NCBI RefSeq assembly: GCF_000264995.1
Contig: NW_006767442.1
Coordinates: 225,925 to 289,924, forward strand
DNA from: Punctularia strigosozonata HHB-11173 SS5
Lineage: Eukaryota > Basidiomycota > Agaricomycetes > Corticiales > Punctulariaceae
Direction: 5' to 3'
Length of the DNA stretch: 64,000 nt
Of this stretch, positions 1-11,258 are shown piece by piece. Numbering within the stretch: position 1 is the stretch's first letter; every line of letters begins with the position of its first letter. The notes under the pieces were generated by a model. That model was given only the letters and a program-made list of their open reading frames with translations. It was not told the DNA's origin and did not search any database. Both the position numbers and the translations under genes were made by a program.

Positions 1-537
1 GACCGCGCTGCATGCCGGGCGTTGATTGCGGGCGAGAGATTTCAGAACGTCACTGGGTGCTTATGCGGGTGACTGTCGTGACTGTTGGATATCATTGTAG
101 ACAAGACAAAATGGCTGGATCATACTGCACTCACTCGGGAAGAACGTGAATCGGGTGGGAGTATGTTTAAGGGCAATTGTTTGCAGGCCGTTGCCTATGG
201 GCGCCGCCGCAGTTACGGGTCAGGTGTAGGTCCGTGTATAGACATTGCCGCTCACCTCCGGGGCTCAAAGGCCTATGAAGGGACCCGAACGGCAGATACA
301 CGACCAGAAATTCAAGAGGTATGTTGGCAACACCAGTTCCGTACTAAAGCCGTCGAGGCGAACGAGGAAGGTCGAGGTGGCGTATACCGTGGCAGTGTTG
401 CCTCCACGTCCTCTTGCCTTCGCCCACGACCGCCGACGGTGAGTTTCAGGCGTCTCAGAGTCGACCTGGCCGATGCTTACGGCGTAGCATTGTATCATCT
501 GCTACCATAATATACTGTACGGATCAACGTCGACGGC

Positions 538-1572
538 ATGGACACGCGACGCGGGCGCAGCAGAAGCAGAAGCCATGAACCCTACAGACGAGACGACCGC
601 AATCGGTCGCTCGACCGGACGCGGCGGGACGATCGGGACGTGAAGAGGAGTCGCTCGAGGTCCCCGAAAAGACGCTCGCGCAGTCCAAGACGGCGTGCTT
701 CACGATCTCGTTCGCATAGCATGCGACGACGCGACTCGCGTTCGAGGTCCCGCGACAGGAAGCAGAGCCGGCGGTCCCGCAGCCGGAGCCGGAGCAGGGA
801 CAAGGCGAAGCGTAGGCGCGACCGAAGCCGCTCTGTGTCGAGCTCGGACTCGGACTCCTCTCGCGAGCAGCGGCGTAAGCGCAGGAAGGAGAAGCAAAAG
901 CGGCGGAGCAGTCGCAGTCGCGAAAGGAAGGAGCGCAAGAAGGCGAAGAAAGAGAAAAAGGTGGGATTCAAGGGATCGATACCTCGGGTTAGTCACGCTA
1001 AGAGTTGTCATCCCTCCAGAAGAAGGAGAAGAACGTCATGCAGTGGGGCAAATACGGACTCATCCACGAAACCGAGTGCGTTGCGTGCGACGTTCATATT
1101 CTCCGTATGGATATTAACGCATATCCGCAGCATGTACAGCAAAGACGCCGAGTTCCGGGCGTGGCTCGTCGAAGAGAGGATGATCAACCCGGAAACGATC
1201 TCGAAAGATAACATGAAAAAGGAGTTTGCGCGCTTCGCGGAGGATTACAACACGGCGACGCTCCCGAATGAAAAGTACTACGACATGGCGCGCTACGAGG
1301 TGCGCATGGCGGCACTGCGCGCGGGCGAGTTCGTCCCGCAGGGCGATGGGGACACGTACGACCCGATGGCGGATGTGCGCGCGCTGGAGACTGAGCGGAG
1401 GCGGAAGACGAAGGGCGATGCGGACCGGGAGAGCTATCTCAACAAGGAACAGCTGCAGGAGTTGCGCAAGGTGCAGCAGGAGCGGGTACAGGCAGGCAAA
1501 ATGAAGATTTTGGGCATGGACATCAAGCAGAATATGGGTGTAAGGATGGACGGGACGATGTTCGATGGGTAG
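538..1572 (+). CDS. RS-rich nuclear protein, SCI1-like C-terminal domain
   Basis: Three exons: 538-960, 1020-1075 and 1131-1572. Introns 961-1019 and 1076-1130 have GT/AG ends and restore one frame. The first 140 residues are an RS/RD/KRR-rich disordered stretch typical of splicing-associated nuclear proteins. The C-terminal part carries the block QWGKYGLIHETDMYSK, followed by a helix with FRAWLVEE and the motif EDYNTATLP-KYYD. That block is the hallmark of the plant SCI1 (style cell-cycle inhibitor 1) family and its fungal relatives, so the assignment rests on the conserved domain, not on low-complexity similarity. Without splicing, the junction codons would read through intron sequence. Likely nuclear; partners unknown. 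The ATG at 538 opens directly onto the RS domain. Confidence 0.8.
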   Translation: MDTRRGRSRSRSHEPYRRDDRNRSLDRTRRDDRDVKRSRSRSPKRRSRSPRRRASRSRSHSMRRRDSRSRSRDRKQSRRSRSRSRSRDKAKRRRDRSRSVSSSDSDSSREQRRKRRKEKQKRRSSRSRERKERKKAKKEKKVGFKGSIPRVSHAKSCHPSRRRRRTSCSGANTDSSTKPSALRATFIFSVWILTHIRSMYSKDAEFRAWLVEERMINPETISKDNMKKEFARFAEDYNTATLPNEKYYDMARYEVRMAALRAGEFVPQGDGDTYDPMADVRALETERRRKTKGDADRESYLNKEQLQELRKVQQERVQAGKMKILGMDIKQNMGVRMDGTMFDG

Positions 1573-2009
1573 AATCTTGTTTCGGTGCGATTTTCCGCGT
1601 GACGCTACTCCAGGGGCACGGACTAACGTTGTGAACAGGTACACGTTTCTTGTATCCTGTAAATAATAGGAAGGGGACATTTTTTCGTCATATCTGAAGG
1701 ACGTCGTAGAGGCACCGTTTGCCTCCGCCTCAGGCTGTGCCTGAATCAACTCGATGCCGTGGGAAAGCTCAGGTACGCCATATTCAGGGCGTTCGGAGGC
1801 AACGAAATGCCGGCAAATCGCGACGCAGAAACCACCTCGGCCTTCCTCGCGATCGCGCTAGCGGTGCAGTGCCTGGGGCGTTTGTTTCCTAATGCTCTCT
1901 GGCTGACATAGGAAAGGCCCGCAGGCTTGTTAAACGACGTCCGGCGCCTGCTGATCTCCGCCTTAGCAAGGCCGAGAGCGTCCAAGAACGCTCAAAAACT
2001 GGCACCATC

Positions 2010-2041
2010 GGCGTGCACTCGCACTCCAAGCTTCAGGCTTT

Positions 2042-2073
<32 letters not shown>

Positions 2074-2620
2074 CNNNNNNNNNNNNNNNNNNNNNNNNNN
2101 NNNNNNNNNNNNNNNNNNNNNNNNNNNNNNNNNNNNNNNNNNNNNNNNNNNNNNNNNNNNNNNNNNNNNNNNNNNNNNNNNNNNNNNNNNNNNNNNNNNN
2201 NNNNNNNNNNNNNNNNNNNNNNNNNNNNNNNNNNNNNNNNNNNNNNNNNNNNNNNNNNNNNNNNNNNNNNNNNNNNNNNNNNNNNNNNNNNNNNNNNNNN
2301 NNNNNNNNNNNNNNNNNNNNNNNNNNNNNNNNNNNNNNNNNNNNNNNNNNNNNNNNNNNNNNNNNNNNNNNNNNNNNNNNNNNNNNNNNNNNNNNNNNNN
2401 NNNNNNNNNNNNNNNNNNNNNNNNNNNNNNNNNNNNNNNNNNNNNNNNNNNNNNNNNNNNNNNNNNNNNNNNNNNNNNNNNNNNNNNNNNNNNNNNNNNN
2501 NNNNNNNNNNNNNNNNNNNNNNNNNNNNNNNNNNNNNNNNNNNNNNNNNNNNNNNNNNNNNNNNNNNNNNNNNGGCGTGCACTCGCACTCCAAGCTTCAG
2601 GCTTCAATCTCCCCCCCCCC
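2010..2620. other. Assembly gap flanked by two copies of the same 37-bp sequence and poly-C runs
   Basis: Ns fill 2075-2573 (499 positions). The bases before the gap (2010-2048, then 26 Cs to 2074) and after it (2574-2620, ending in 10 Cs) are nearly the same sequence: both begin GGCGTGCACTCGCACTCCAA and both run into poly-C, differing only by one T and one C. The simplest reading is that two contigs end on the same poly-C tract and really overlap, so the true gap may be about zero. The poly-C lies in the 5' leader of the next gene. A genuine tandem repeat remains possible. Confidence 0.85.
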
Positions 2621-2643
2621 GCTCTAGCTTGCACAAGGAAACG

Positions 2644-3657
2644 ATGCCCGACGCGCTCACCACGATCCACACCGCGGCGCTCGACGCGATGAAGGCCGTG
2701 TTCGCCTTCTGGCAGGAATACAACGCGTTGCAGGTCGCCAAGTACATCAGCCCGCAGACGGACAAGGACCGGCGGCCGGTCGAGGTCGGGCTCACGGACC
2801 AGTTCGTGCTCGCGCTCGGCCAGAGTCTGCGCGCTGCGAAAGTGCCGGGGCTCGGACCGAAAGGCGTGGCGAGGTCATGGATGGTGCGTGTCGCCGAGAG
2901 AAGGCCGGGGACATATATACTTAACCGTTGCGTGACGGTAGACATATTGCAGGGAAGAATCGCAAGAGGGATGGGACATTGATTGGATGTACAGAGACGC
3001 GAACGAGATGGCATACCACATGATCTTCCAGGGTACGTGACATGTCCCCCACCGACTGGTCTCCCTCGGGCAGGCCACCGACGCAACCGTTTCCTCTTGT
3101 GCAGCGAAATGCGTCGGAATGCACAACGGCGCGGAGTACGCCGATTTCTCATACGAGTGAGTCCTGGCGTCTCCGTTCGTTCGAGGCGAGGGATGCTGAC
3201 GGCGTGCTTTCTCGCTCTGCAGGGGTGAGTGCTGTTCCGGCGAGCGAAGGCACAGGACGTGCATATGACGTCTTCTTTCTCTTACGCCAGTCGGAAACAA
3301 GACCGGAAACTTTCAAGCTGAATTGCTCATGAACCACGTCGAGTCGCTTCGTCTTCTCGCGAAGCACCAAGGACACAAGCTCGTCGGCGGGTGGGTGCTC
3401 TCTGACTGTCCATCCTGATGCGCGTCGTATCGGGGTCCGCTGACGATGGGCGCGTCGGTATTTCCTTCGACAGCTATCTGCTGTTCGCGTCGACCGGCGT
3501 GAGCGTAGTGTGGATCGACGACGTGTTCAACGCGCTGCAAGCATGCGGGTGGAAGACGGGGGAGGCGCATAACGTGGAAGTGTACAAGTATCTGTTGAAC
3601 AAGAGGCAGGTGAAGCACACGCTGCCGGAGGGGTTGGTGGCGAAGCTGCGGGAATGA
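2644..3657 (+). CDS. Conserved-looking protein of unknown function, multi-exon
   Basis: I do not recognise the family. Exons: 2644-2883, 2942-3032, 3105-3156, a 2-nt exon 3223-3224, 3291-3390, 3474-3657. All introns are 58-83 bp with GT/AG ends. The product is about 220 residues: an N-terminal helix with FAFWQEYNAL, a middle block WMYRDANEMAYHMIFQAAKC, then GNKTGNFQAELLMNHVESLR and a C-terminal block FASTGVSVVWIDDVFNALQA. It has no signal peptide and no membrane helix, so it is probably soluble and intracellular. Each exon has coding-like composition and the frame closes only if the 2-nt exon is included. The first intron could alternatively be 2888-2952. The start at 2644 is the first ATG after the poly-C leader. 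Confidence 0.7.
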
Positions 3658-4301
3658 AGTGCGGCAATATTTGGACGACCCAAGTGTAGCATAGACAACC
3701 GGTTGCGTGGGGAGCGCTTCAAGCCTATGCATATGGCGCGGGCGAGACGGCATCAGACAGAGTGCCATGGTCGCTGTGCCAGCGCCATAATAACGTGCAA
3801 CGGAGATGGGATATTCTTCGGGGGATGGGTTTGTGGCGCATCATATGGCTGGTCTGCACGAGCTGTGGTCGCTATTCCGAGGCACGCATCGAAACAGTTG
3901 CTAATAACCGCACGAGGCAGTCCATCGATCGCTGTGTCGCGGGACCGAGGAGGTTGGCCTGTGTCGTGTGCGTTGGACGGTCAGAAGCTGGCTGCGCTCT
4001 GGCCTGGGTCATGTAAATGTAATATGATACATGGTTCATAGAACAGTATGTGAACGACTGTGTTTGTTGGCCGGTCGCACGATACCGTTCTGCTCTGACG
4101 CGCGGTGGATGCGTGTCCGGGATCGATACTTGCCACCGCTGCTGCCGAGTACGACATACAAAAGACAGATCAACCGCCAAGGGACCGCACCCGGACTGCC
4201 AGAGACGCTCGACCCAAGCGAGACGCCAGGGCACTTGGCCCCCTGGCCGTTGCCAACGTCTGATCTCCCTCGCCGTCGCCGTTGCTGTGCCTGTGCCCCC
4301 C
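3658..4301. other. Intergenic region upstream of the Rho exchange factor
   Basis: No gene is supported here. The frame of the downstream gene stays open up to an ATG at 4050, but the encoded 84 residues are Cys/Arg-rich and unlike the gene that follows, so this is taken as 5' leader and promoter. Confidence 0.5.
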
Positions 4302-7300
4302 ATGGACGCTGAAGAACGCCCGGTCCCGACGAGATCCCGGCCTCGTTCCCTCCGCGTGGACGACCCCGCCCTCCTCGACCGCACCTTTGTCCCCTCGTCC
4401 ACCCCGCCGCTCTCCACCCCTCCGCCGTCGCGCCCGCCCCGCTCGGCACTGCGCACCGCGACTCCCCGCACGCCCAACCCCTCCGCCTCCTCGAGCAACC
4501 TGTCGGAGAAGACGCTCGCCTCCTCTGTCTCCTCGAGCAGCAATCTCTCGGACAAGACCCTCACCGCTCCACCCACCCCCGACTGGTCTACCACCTCCGT
4601 GCCGGACCGCTTGCCATTGGCGCTTCCGTCGCCCTCGATCCTCAACCGCCCCAGCTTCGCCTCCCTCAGCGGCTTACTAGATACGCTCCACGCCGAAATG
4701 GGTTCGTTCCCGGACTCGCCTAGCGCCACGCCGCCCTCCACTGCCGACAAAGAACACTTCACCCTCAAACCTTCCCGCACCGACTCGCCGCTACCGAGCG
4801 AAGACGGTGCTACCGACCCGCCACCGCCACCTCCCAAACTCACCAAGCGAACGCACGCCCTGCTCGAGCTCCTCTCCTCCGAGCGCGCCTATGCCTCCGA
4901 CCTCGCCCTCACACGCGACATCCACATACCTCTCGCGCTAGGTAATGCCCCTGCTCCCCCATTCCCCACCCCGGCGAACTGACGTACCCATCCCGAAGGT
5001 CACCCTACCCCGCTCCCAGCCACCCCGCCGCCCTCCTCCGGCTCGTCCTCCCGCACGCTCTCGACCGCCTCCGACTCCTCGACCGCGGACGCCCCAATGA
5101 CCAAAGAAGACGCGCGCATTATCTTCGGCAACATCGCGGAAATTGCCGTCTTCGCCGACAGCTTTTCCGAGCAGCTGGAAGAGGCGCTCGGCAGCATCTT
5201 GGAAGGAGGTTCAGGCGAGGATCGCGTTGGCGAACTCTTCCTCAAGATGGTGCGTCGCATGCGACGTCGTCGTACCACGTTTCTAATACGCTCTGCAGAT
5301 CCCGCAAATGTTACCACTGTACATGACCTACATTCGCCGGCACCCGACCGCCCTCTCCCACCTGCAATCTCTCCCGCAGACCGCCGCGCTCACCGCCTAC
5401 CTCGCGCACACGCAGACGATCGCCTCCTCCCTCACCCACGCTTGGGACCTTCCCTCGCTCCTGATCAAGCCCGTTCAGCGCCTGCTAAAGTATCCGCTCC
5501 TGCTTAGCACCATCGTCGAGGAGACGCCGGATGCCCACCCGGACAAAGCCGCACTCCGACGCGCAAAGGAGAAGTGCGAGGAGGCCGCGCGCGAGGTGAA
5601 CGAGGGCCGGCGCCGGTACGAGGTCGTTCAGGAGGTGCTCAAAGGCCGGCCGGCCGCGCCGGGCGCCGCCGATGCCAAGGACGGCGGTAAAGACGGGAAA
5701 CGGGGCAAGCCCGGGGTGAGCGTCCCCGTCGGGCTCGCGGCCGCGGTTGCGCTCGGAAAGATGAAGAACCTCAACCTCAAGTCGGCCCGGCCGAAGGAGG
5801 GCGCGGAGGAAGCCGAGCGGTGCGAACGCTACGAGCGCGAGATCAAGGACGCCGCCGCCTTCCTCCGCGCGTTCGCCCGCCACGCCCTTGCGTGGGTCGA
5901 CGCCGTCCGTGCCTCCCTCGCCGGGCTCCGCCAGTGGGCGCTTGGCTTCGCGCGCGTCATTGGGCTCGCGGACGACGCAGAAAGCGAATCGGAGGCGTTC
6001 GATGCGTTCCTCGCCGTCGTCGGTGGTCGTCTCGTCCCGCTCGGCGCCACCTTCGATGGCGTCCTTCGCCGCGAGCTCCTCGTCGACGCCGCCCGGCTGG
6101 TTGATGCTACCCGCAACCCTCTTCGACTCCTCGACGCGCTCCACACGCTCGAACCGCTCCATTATGGCCTGCTCAACATGACCATCGGGCCTAAGAGCCG
6201 GCCACCGCCGGCGCTCCTTGAGGCTAGCCAAAGCTACGTCGCGCTCAGGGAGCAACTCCTCCAGGAGCTGCCAGATTACACGGCCTTGCTCCACCGCGGC
6301 ATCGTCTCCGTCGTGCTCAAGTTCGCGCACTGGCAGGCCGAGTTCTGGGGCGACGTGCACATCAAGTGGGGCGAGCTCTGGGACGCATTGCGTGGGTGTC
6401 GATTATGCATCCGTATGCGGATATGTTGAGCTAACAACCCAATCCCACAGGTATCGAAGACGAGGCGAACAATGGCGCAGACGAGACGATCCGCGTCTGG
6501 TGGAATCGCTTCGCCGAGGTCGAAGGCGACGTCAACATGCTCAACATCGTCAACCCCCAGAAGCTGCACGAAGACCCCCGTCTGACTTACCACCACCTCC
6601 GCACTCATGCCTCCTTCCCCGCGCACCACGCGAATTCGTACCCGGTTCCATACCCGCGCTCGCCCGCGCCCGCGACGCCACTCGCGAAGAACATGGTGCC
6701 CTCCATCATCGCCTCGCTCGACCCCTTGCACGCGCCTGGCGTCGCGAAGTCGCCCTCGGGCGGCTCCGGGAGCAAGCTCGTGCGTATGCTCGGCGAGCAG
6801 CCCGAGCAGCAACCCTCCGCATGGCAGGACGTCGCGCAGCACCGCGCCGCCCTCCGCAAGCGCCCCTCGCGCGAGAACGCGCGCGCGCCCGCACGTGCCG
6901 CCTCCGGACCCGCCGGCCCGGCGCTCGGCCTCTTCGACCTCGACGGCGCGCCGGACGAGCTCGGCTTCGCCCCGCCGCGCCAGCACGCCGACGGCTCGCG
7001 CGCGTCGAGCAAGACGCGCAGCATGCCCGTCGCTCCCCGCAAGAGCAGCGTGTCCGCTTCCGTCGCGCGCTCGCTCGACACCGGCCACCTTTCCCTGCCT
7101 GTGTCCATGTCCGCGCCGACGCAGCGGAGCCCCACCGTGGCCGCGTACGAAGCCGGCATGCTCGGCTCTAACTCGCTCAGCTCGTTCGCACCCGATCGCG
7201 AAGCGGAGCGCGGGCGCTCGCGACTCGACTCGCCGCGTAAGCCGAACTTCAGACGTAAGCTCTCGGGTGCGGTCGACAGCTTCCGGCCGTCGTCGTCCCA

Positions 7301-7664
7301 CCGCCAACAACAACAGCCTCAGCAGGCACGCTCGTCCTCGCGCTCGCGGCGGAAGAAAAGCGACGCATCGCAGTACCCCCACACAGCCCACCCACCACTC
7401 CCCGACGACGGCCGGTTCTCGACATACTTTTGCCAAGTCATCCACCCGTGCGAGCCGCCGGAGGGCGTGCAGTACCGCGGCACGCCTTTCCCCGTCCTAC
7501 GCGTGGGCGATATCCTTGAAGTCCTGGAGGAGCACGGGCATCCGAGCCTCCACCGCGATCTGCCTCTGTACGTTGACGAGGGCGACGACTGCCTCATGCT
7601 CGTGCGCGACCAGCAGGACCGCGTCGGCTGGGCGCTCGCGAGCTTCCTGTTGCCTATCGACTAG
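4302..7664 (+). CDS. Rho guanine-nucleotide exchange factor, DH-BAR-SH3 type
   Basis: Four exons: 4302-4941, 4999-5249, 5299-6391 and 6451-7664, encoding about 1065 residues. Residues 1-180 are Ser/Pro-rich and disordered. A DH (RhoGEF) domain follows: LTKRTHALLELLSSERAYAS opens helix 1, and WDLPSLLIKPVQRLLKYPLL is the conserved CR3 helix that binds the GTPase. The next ~350 residues are helical and Ala/Arg-rich, as expected for a BAR-like module (LLHRGIVSVVLKFAHWQAEF near its end). The C-terminus holds an SH3 fold (HPCEPPEGVQYRGTPFPVLR to VGWALASFLLPID). This order matches the Tuba/DNMBP class, which couples Cdc42/Rho activation to curved membranes; cellular role here is inferred. Intron 3 has a textbook branch site (CTAAC) near 6431. 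Confidence 0.9.
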
Positions 7665-7965
7665 AATCTAGAATTCTTGATTTCAGATCTCTCTTCCTCT
7701 CACTCTTCCCGTTCGCATGCCATACATTTCCTCCTATCCATCCCCCGATACCAAGCCTTGACACCCGCATTCCGCATGTTGTGTGTGTTCCGATGCAATG
7801 TATAACAGCCACTCATTTTACGTTACCCCTCCCCCAGTCCCCTGTACACAAGAGTAATCAGGAAGCCTCCCCCCCATGTACATATGCGCAAGAATCTCAG
7901 CAACGTGTTTTGTACAGAACGTTCCAGCAGCATCATACAAGGTTCTACCGAAGCATGTATCCCGG
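7665..7965. other. Convergent 3' intergenic region
   Basis: Short AT/CT-rich spacer between the 3' ends of the exchange factor (plus) and the FAD oxidase (minus). It probably holds both polyadenylation regions; no gene seen. Confidence 0.5.
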
Positions 7966-10900
7966 CTAATAGTCCGGGTAGGGAGAGCGGGGCTCGTCGT
8001 GGTAGGCTACGACCGGGTCGCGTTCTGGATCCAGCGGCCAATAGTTGTTTCTGAACATGCCCTGAGGGTCGTATTTGTTTTTGAGGTCCCGCAGGCGAGC
8101 CCAATGTTCTCCGAAGCAAGCGGAGATCCTCGCTTCGGATTCGTGTCGGCCGAGGAACTGCGGGTAGCGTCAGCGAAATGAACGCCGGAGGGTCTGCAAG
8201 AGAAACAGTGCAGACACGTACACACGTGTACGGACCACCGGTCGATACGGGCGCAATCGTCTGGGCGATCCACTGTATGCGTCATCGTCAGCCTGTAAGC
8301 ACCCATACAACTGAAAAAGAGAGACGGACTTCTTCCGCGGAGCTCTTGCAGCGAGGATCGTCGATATGGAGCTCCCACTGGTGCAGGGCAGCGATGGTAA
8401 AGGCCGCCTGACGCTGCGATTTGGGTATGCACGTATCCGCATGGTCCTCTATCGCGCCGCCTGCCAGTTCGAAAAGCCACGCTGTCGAGATAGAAATCGC
8501 AAAGAGAACATACATGAGTCCTTTGAAAGAAGAGAAGAAACGGGGCACAAAACGACGCACTGCATCCGATGGGCGTGTCTGCAAACTTCATCACAGTCTG
8601 GTTTATGATTTCGTCCGGCAGCGAGGTGATCAGGGTCGAGCGAATGAACCACTTTCGTCCCACTGCGCGTCCATCGATAGGTTAGCATCATATAACCCTT
8701 TCTGCGCAGGAAACCGTTGAAGGGGGATGAATCGAAGCAATTACTGACTCTGCCCACGAAGCACCTGCGCGATGCTGTCCTGCTGCTTGAGGAAGCTCTT
8801 CTCGCTCACTTCGTTCAGTAGACAGGGTTCGCCCTCCCAGCTGCTAATGAGCTGCAGGAACTCTTGACCACGCTCTTTCGGGCCGACATAGCACATTTGG
8901 ATCACGACGAGCGAATCCTATGACAGCGGCGATGTCAGGGGTCGTCTTACCACGTAAAATGAATTGACGACCCGACTCTCACCTGGTCCTTGGGTCCCGC
9001 GGTGAGTAGAACGTTGCAATACAGCTCGCGGGGTGCTCCTTTTACGCAGTCGCGGAAGTGCTTGATGAGCGAGGGCGCCGTCGCGCGGTGGAAGCGGCTG
9101 CAGATCGGATTGGGCGAAATTGGAAGTCAGCAAATGCAAATAATCAGAGGAGCCTTGGCGTATCCACGCAACTATATGAGATTTCCCGCGAACACGACGG
9201 GTACGGGGTACGCGCGGGCTTTATACCGCGTCGCGATGCCAAATGCGGGGCCTAATCTGATCCATGAGTCAAGGGCCTGCGATCCTCTTTGCTCGGGACT
9301 GACCTCCACCGCGAATGGCCCACCACAAGTCTAAGGGAAAGAGGCGGGCTCATGAGCGCCAACGACGGTGTGGATATATGCGTCGTGTTTCTTACCGGGA
9401 TGTTCGTCTTCGCTCACGATGACGACGCGCCCGTCCGCGAGCACCATCTCAACCTCGACCACGTTGTCAACGCTGAGCCCGTGCAAGCGCGTGAGGAACC
9501 CAAAGCCGCCGGTGAGCATGATCGCCGAGCCGACGGGGTGCGCCGCGCTGACAGCACGTCAAAGCGCGTCAGTCAGCGTCTCTCGACGCCAAAGCTACAG
9601 TATACGCACGTGGGCACATGGTACGGCACGGTCGCTGCCGCGCCGTCGAGCGTCGTTCCGGGCAGCGGGTTCTCCGCACAGAACCGGTCGACGTCCTTCA
9701 CCTTGCGGCCGGCGCCGAAGGTAACGTACGCATGCGGGTGCACAGGTTGCGCGTAGCCGATCGCGCCGAGGAGGTAATAGGACGACCAGGCGGAGGACGC
9801 GCCGGCACCAGCGCTGGAGCCGGATGCGGAGCCGGAGCCGGAGGCGGAGGTGGCGGCGGTGCTTTCCGATGCGGACGAGGCTGAGCCATTGCCGGATGAG
9901 GAAGAGTTGGGGCCCGAGGAAGAGGTCGAGGCCAACATCGGGGGTGCGGGCAGGCGGGCGGTGTCGATCGGCGGCGGTCTCTGCGCCACGGACGGAGGTG
10001 CGCCGGAGACGACGGGCGCGTCGGACATGTAGCCGAACGGGTCTGCGTCGGGGTTTACTGCCGCAGACGAGGAAGGCGATGGTAAAGCGCGTGCGCGTCC
10101 GGGTGGTCGGTTGCTCCCGTCCGAGGATGTGCGCATGGGAGAGCCCAGCATCGAAGGGCGCGACGTCGGCCTGGGAGGTCCCGAATCCATGTACCCGAAT
10201 GGATCGTCCATGGACATGACCGAACCCGGACCCGTTGGTGACTCCGTTAGTCTGCGCCTGCTGCTAGGTCGCGGATCATCGGCGCCCGCCATGCCCCATG
10301 GCCCTCTGGTAGTCGGTTCAACGTCCCGAACCGATGCGGGATCGATGCGCGCGTCTTGGGCGTAGCGCGCGCGTGGGGGCAACGGCGGGCCGGCGAGAAA
10401 GATCTCGGTTGCGGAGGAGGCTGGGAGGATGCCGCGGCTGGAGGCTGGGAGCCTCATGAGCTCTTCTGGCGGTGGTGGAACGGGCGTTACGGAGCCGACA
10501 GATCGGGATACGCCTGGCGTTGAAGGCGAGCGTTGCCGCTTAGCGGGGACAGAAGCAATGTCGCTTGACAGCGTAGGCCTGCCTGTCGCGAAGTTAGGCA
10601 TCAGAGTTTGTACCATGAGCACAGAGATTGCGACCTACCGCCCTTAGCCTTGCCCTTGCTACCGCCCGCGGCAATCTCGTGAAGGCTTGTCCAGTCTCTG
10701 AGCCTTCTGCCCTTCGCCTCCGTATCGCCATCCATCTTGACCTCCGGCTCGGGTAGCGGGGGCTCGATGTCGAGGTCGTCCAGGCGGGAGAGGTCGAGGA
10801 CGACGTCGCCCGCGACGGCCCATCCGGCCGTACCGTACCCACCCGCCTTCACCGAGGGCGACAAACCGTACTTGGCGCAGAAGGAGACCACTCTGCACAA

Positions 10901-11195
10901 CGTTTAGTCATGCGCCCAGATATAAAAAATGTATATCACGACGCACTTGGAGACGTCCTGGGCATCGACGGGGCAGACGACGACCTGGGAGCGACAGACA
11001 ATATTCCCGTTCCAGAGGCGAGAATGATACGCGAATCTGTGACGCTGTTAAATCAAGCGCATAGGCCATCAGCGTGCTCACTCACTTGGGATCGCCACGA
11101 TTGTAGACGTCGCCCCGGATCAGGTTCGACAACTCTTGCACGAGCCCGTCAGCGAGGCTTGGTGGGGGTGGCAGCGGCGAATGGATGGCATCCAT
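7966..11195 (-). CDS. FAD-linked oxidase of the berberine-bridge-enzyme-like family, with a ~260-residue insert
   Basis: Read on the minus strand in about 13 exons from ATG 11195 to TAG 7966-7968. N-terminal part: LSNLIRGDVYNRGDPKFAYH, then VVVCPVDAQDVSKVVSFCAK and KAGGYGTAGWAVAGDVVLDL (FAD_binding_4 domain). A Ser/Pro/Gly-rich insert of about 260 residues follows (about 10575-9790), then the domain resumes with YVTFGAGRKVKDVDRFCAEN, GGFGFLTRLHGLSVDN and LWWAIRGGGPAFGIATRYK. The C-terminus has the BBE signature WARLRDLKNKYDPQGMFRNN. The His used for covalent FAD attachment in classical BBEs (GGH) is Tyr here, and the matching Cys is absent, so FAD is probably bound non-covalently or by neither usual link. 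No signal peptide is evident. Substrate unknown. Confidence 0.85.
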
Positions 11196-11246
11196 AGCAG
11201 AGAACACAGAAGGGGCGCTGCGACCGCCCATATGAGGCGTGAACGT

Positions 11247-11258
11247 GTATATATATAC
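11247..11258 (-). promoter_or_regulatory. TATA-like element of the FAD oxidase gene
   Basis: An alternating TATATATATA stretch lies about 52 bp upstream of the minus-strand ATG at 11195, a usual place for a core promoter in this gene-dense genome. Palindromic, so strand is assigned from the neighbouring gene. Confidence 0.4.

Noticed and set aside
1-537. Open frame 85-510 as a gene
   Set aside because: It begins with TTG, has no recognisable domain, and overlaps an equally open antisense frame.
582-1117. Leu/Arg-rich open frames on both strands inside the RS-rich gene
   Set aside because: They are shadows of RS repeats (AGR/CGN codons), overlap the conserved gene and lack any known domain.
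4050-4301. Upstream in-frame ATG at 4050 for the Rho exchange factor
   Set aside because: The added sequence is Cys/Arg-rich and unlike coding DNA of this gene; the Ser/Pro-rich N-terminus starts cleanly at 4302.
7201-7400. CAA/CAG-like repeat in the exchange factor as a microsatellite feature
   Set aside because: Only a few Gln codons in a disordered linker; too short to report as a repeat.
9618-10365. Gly/Arg-rich plus-strand frames opposite the FAD oxidase insert
   Set aside because: They are antisense of a GC-rich Ser/Pro/Gly stretch whose minus-strand frame joins the FAD domain on both sides.
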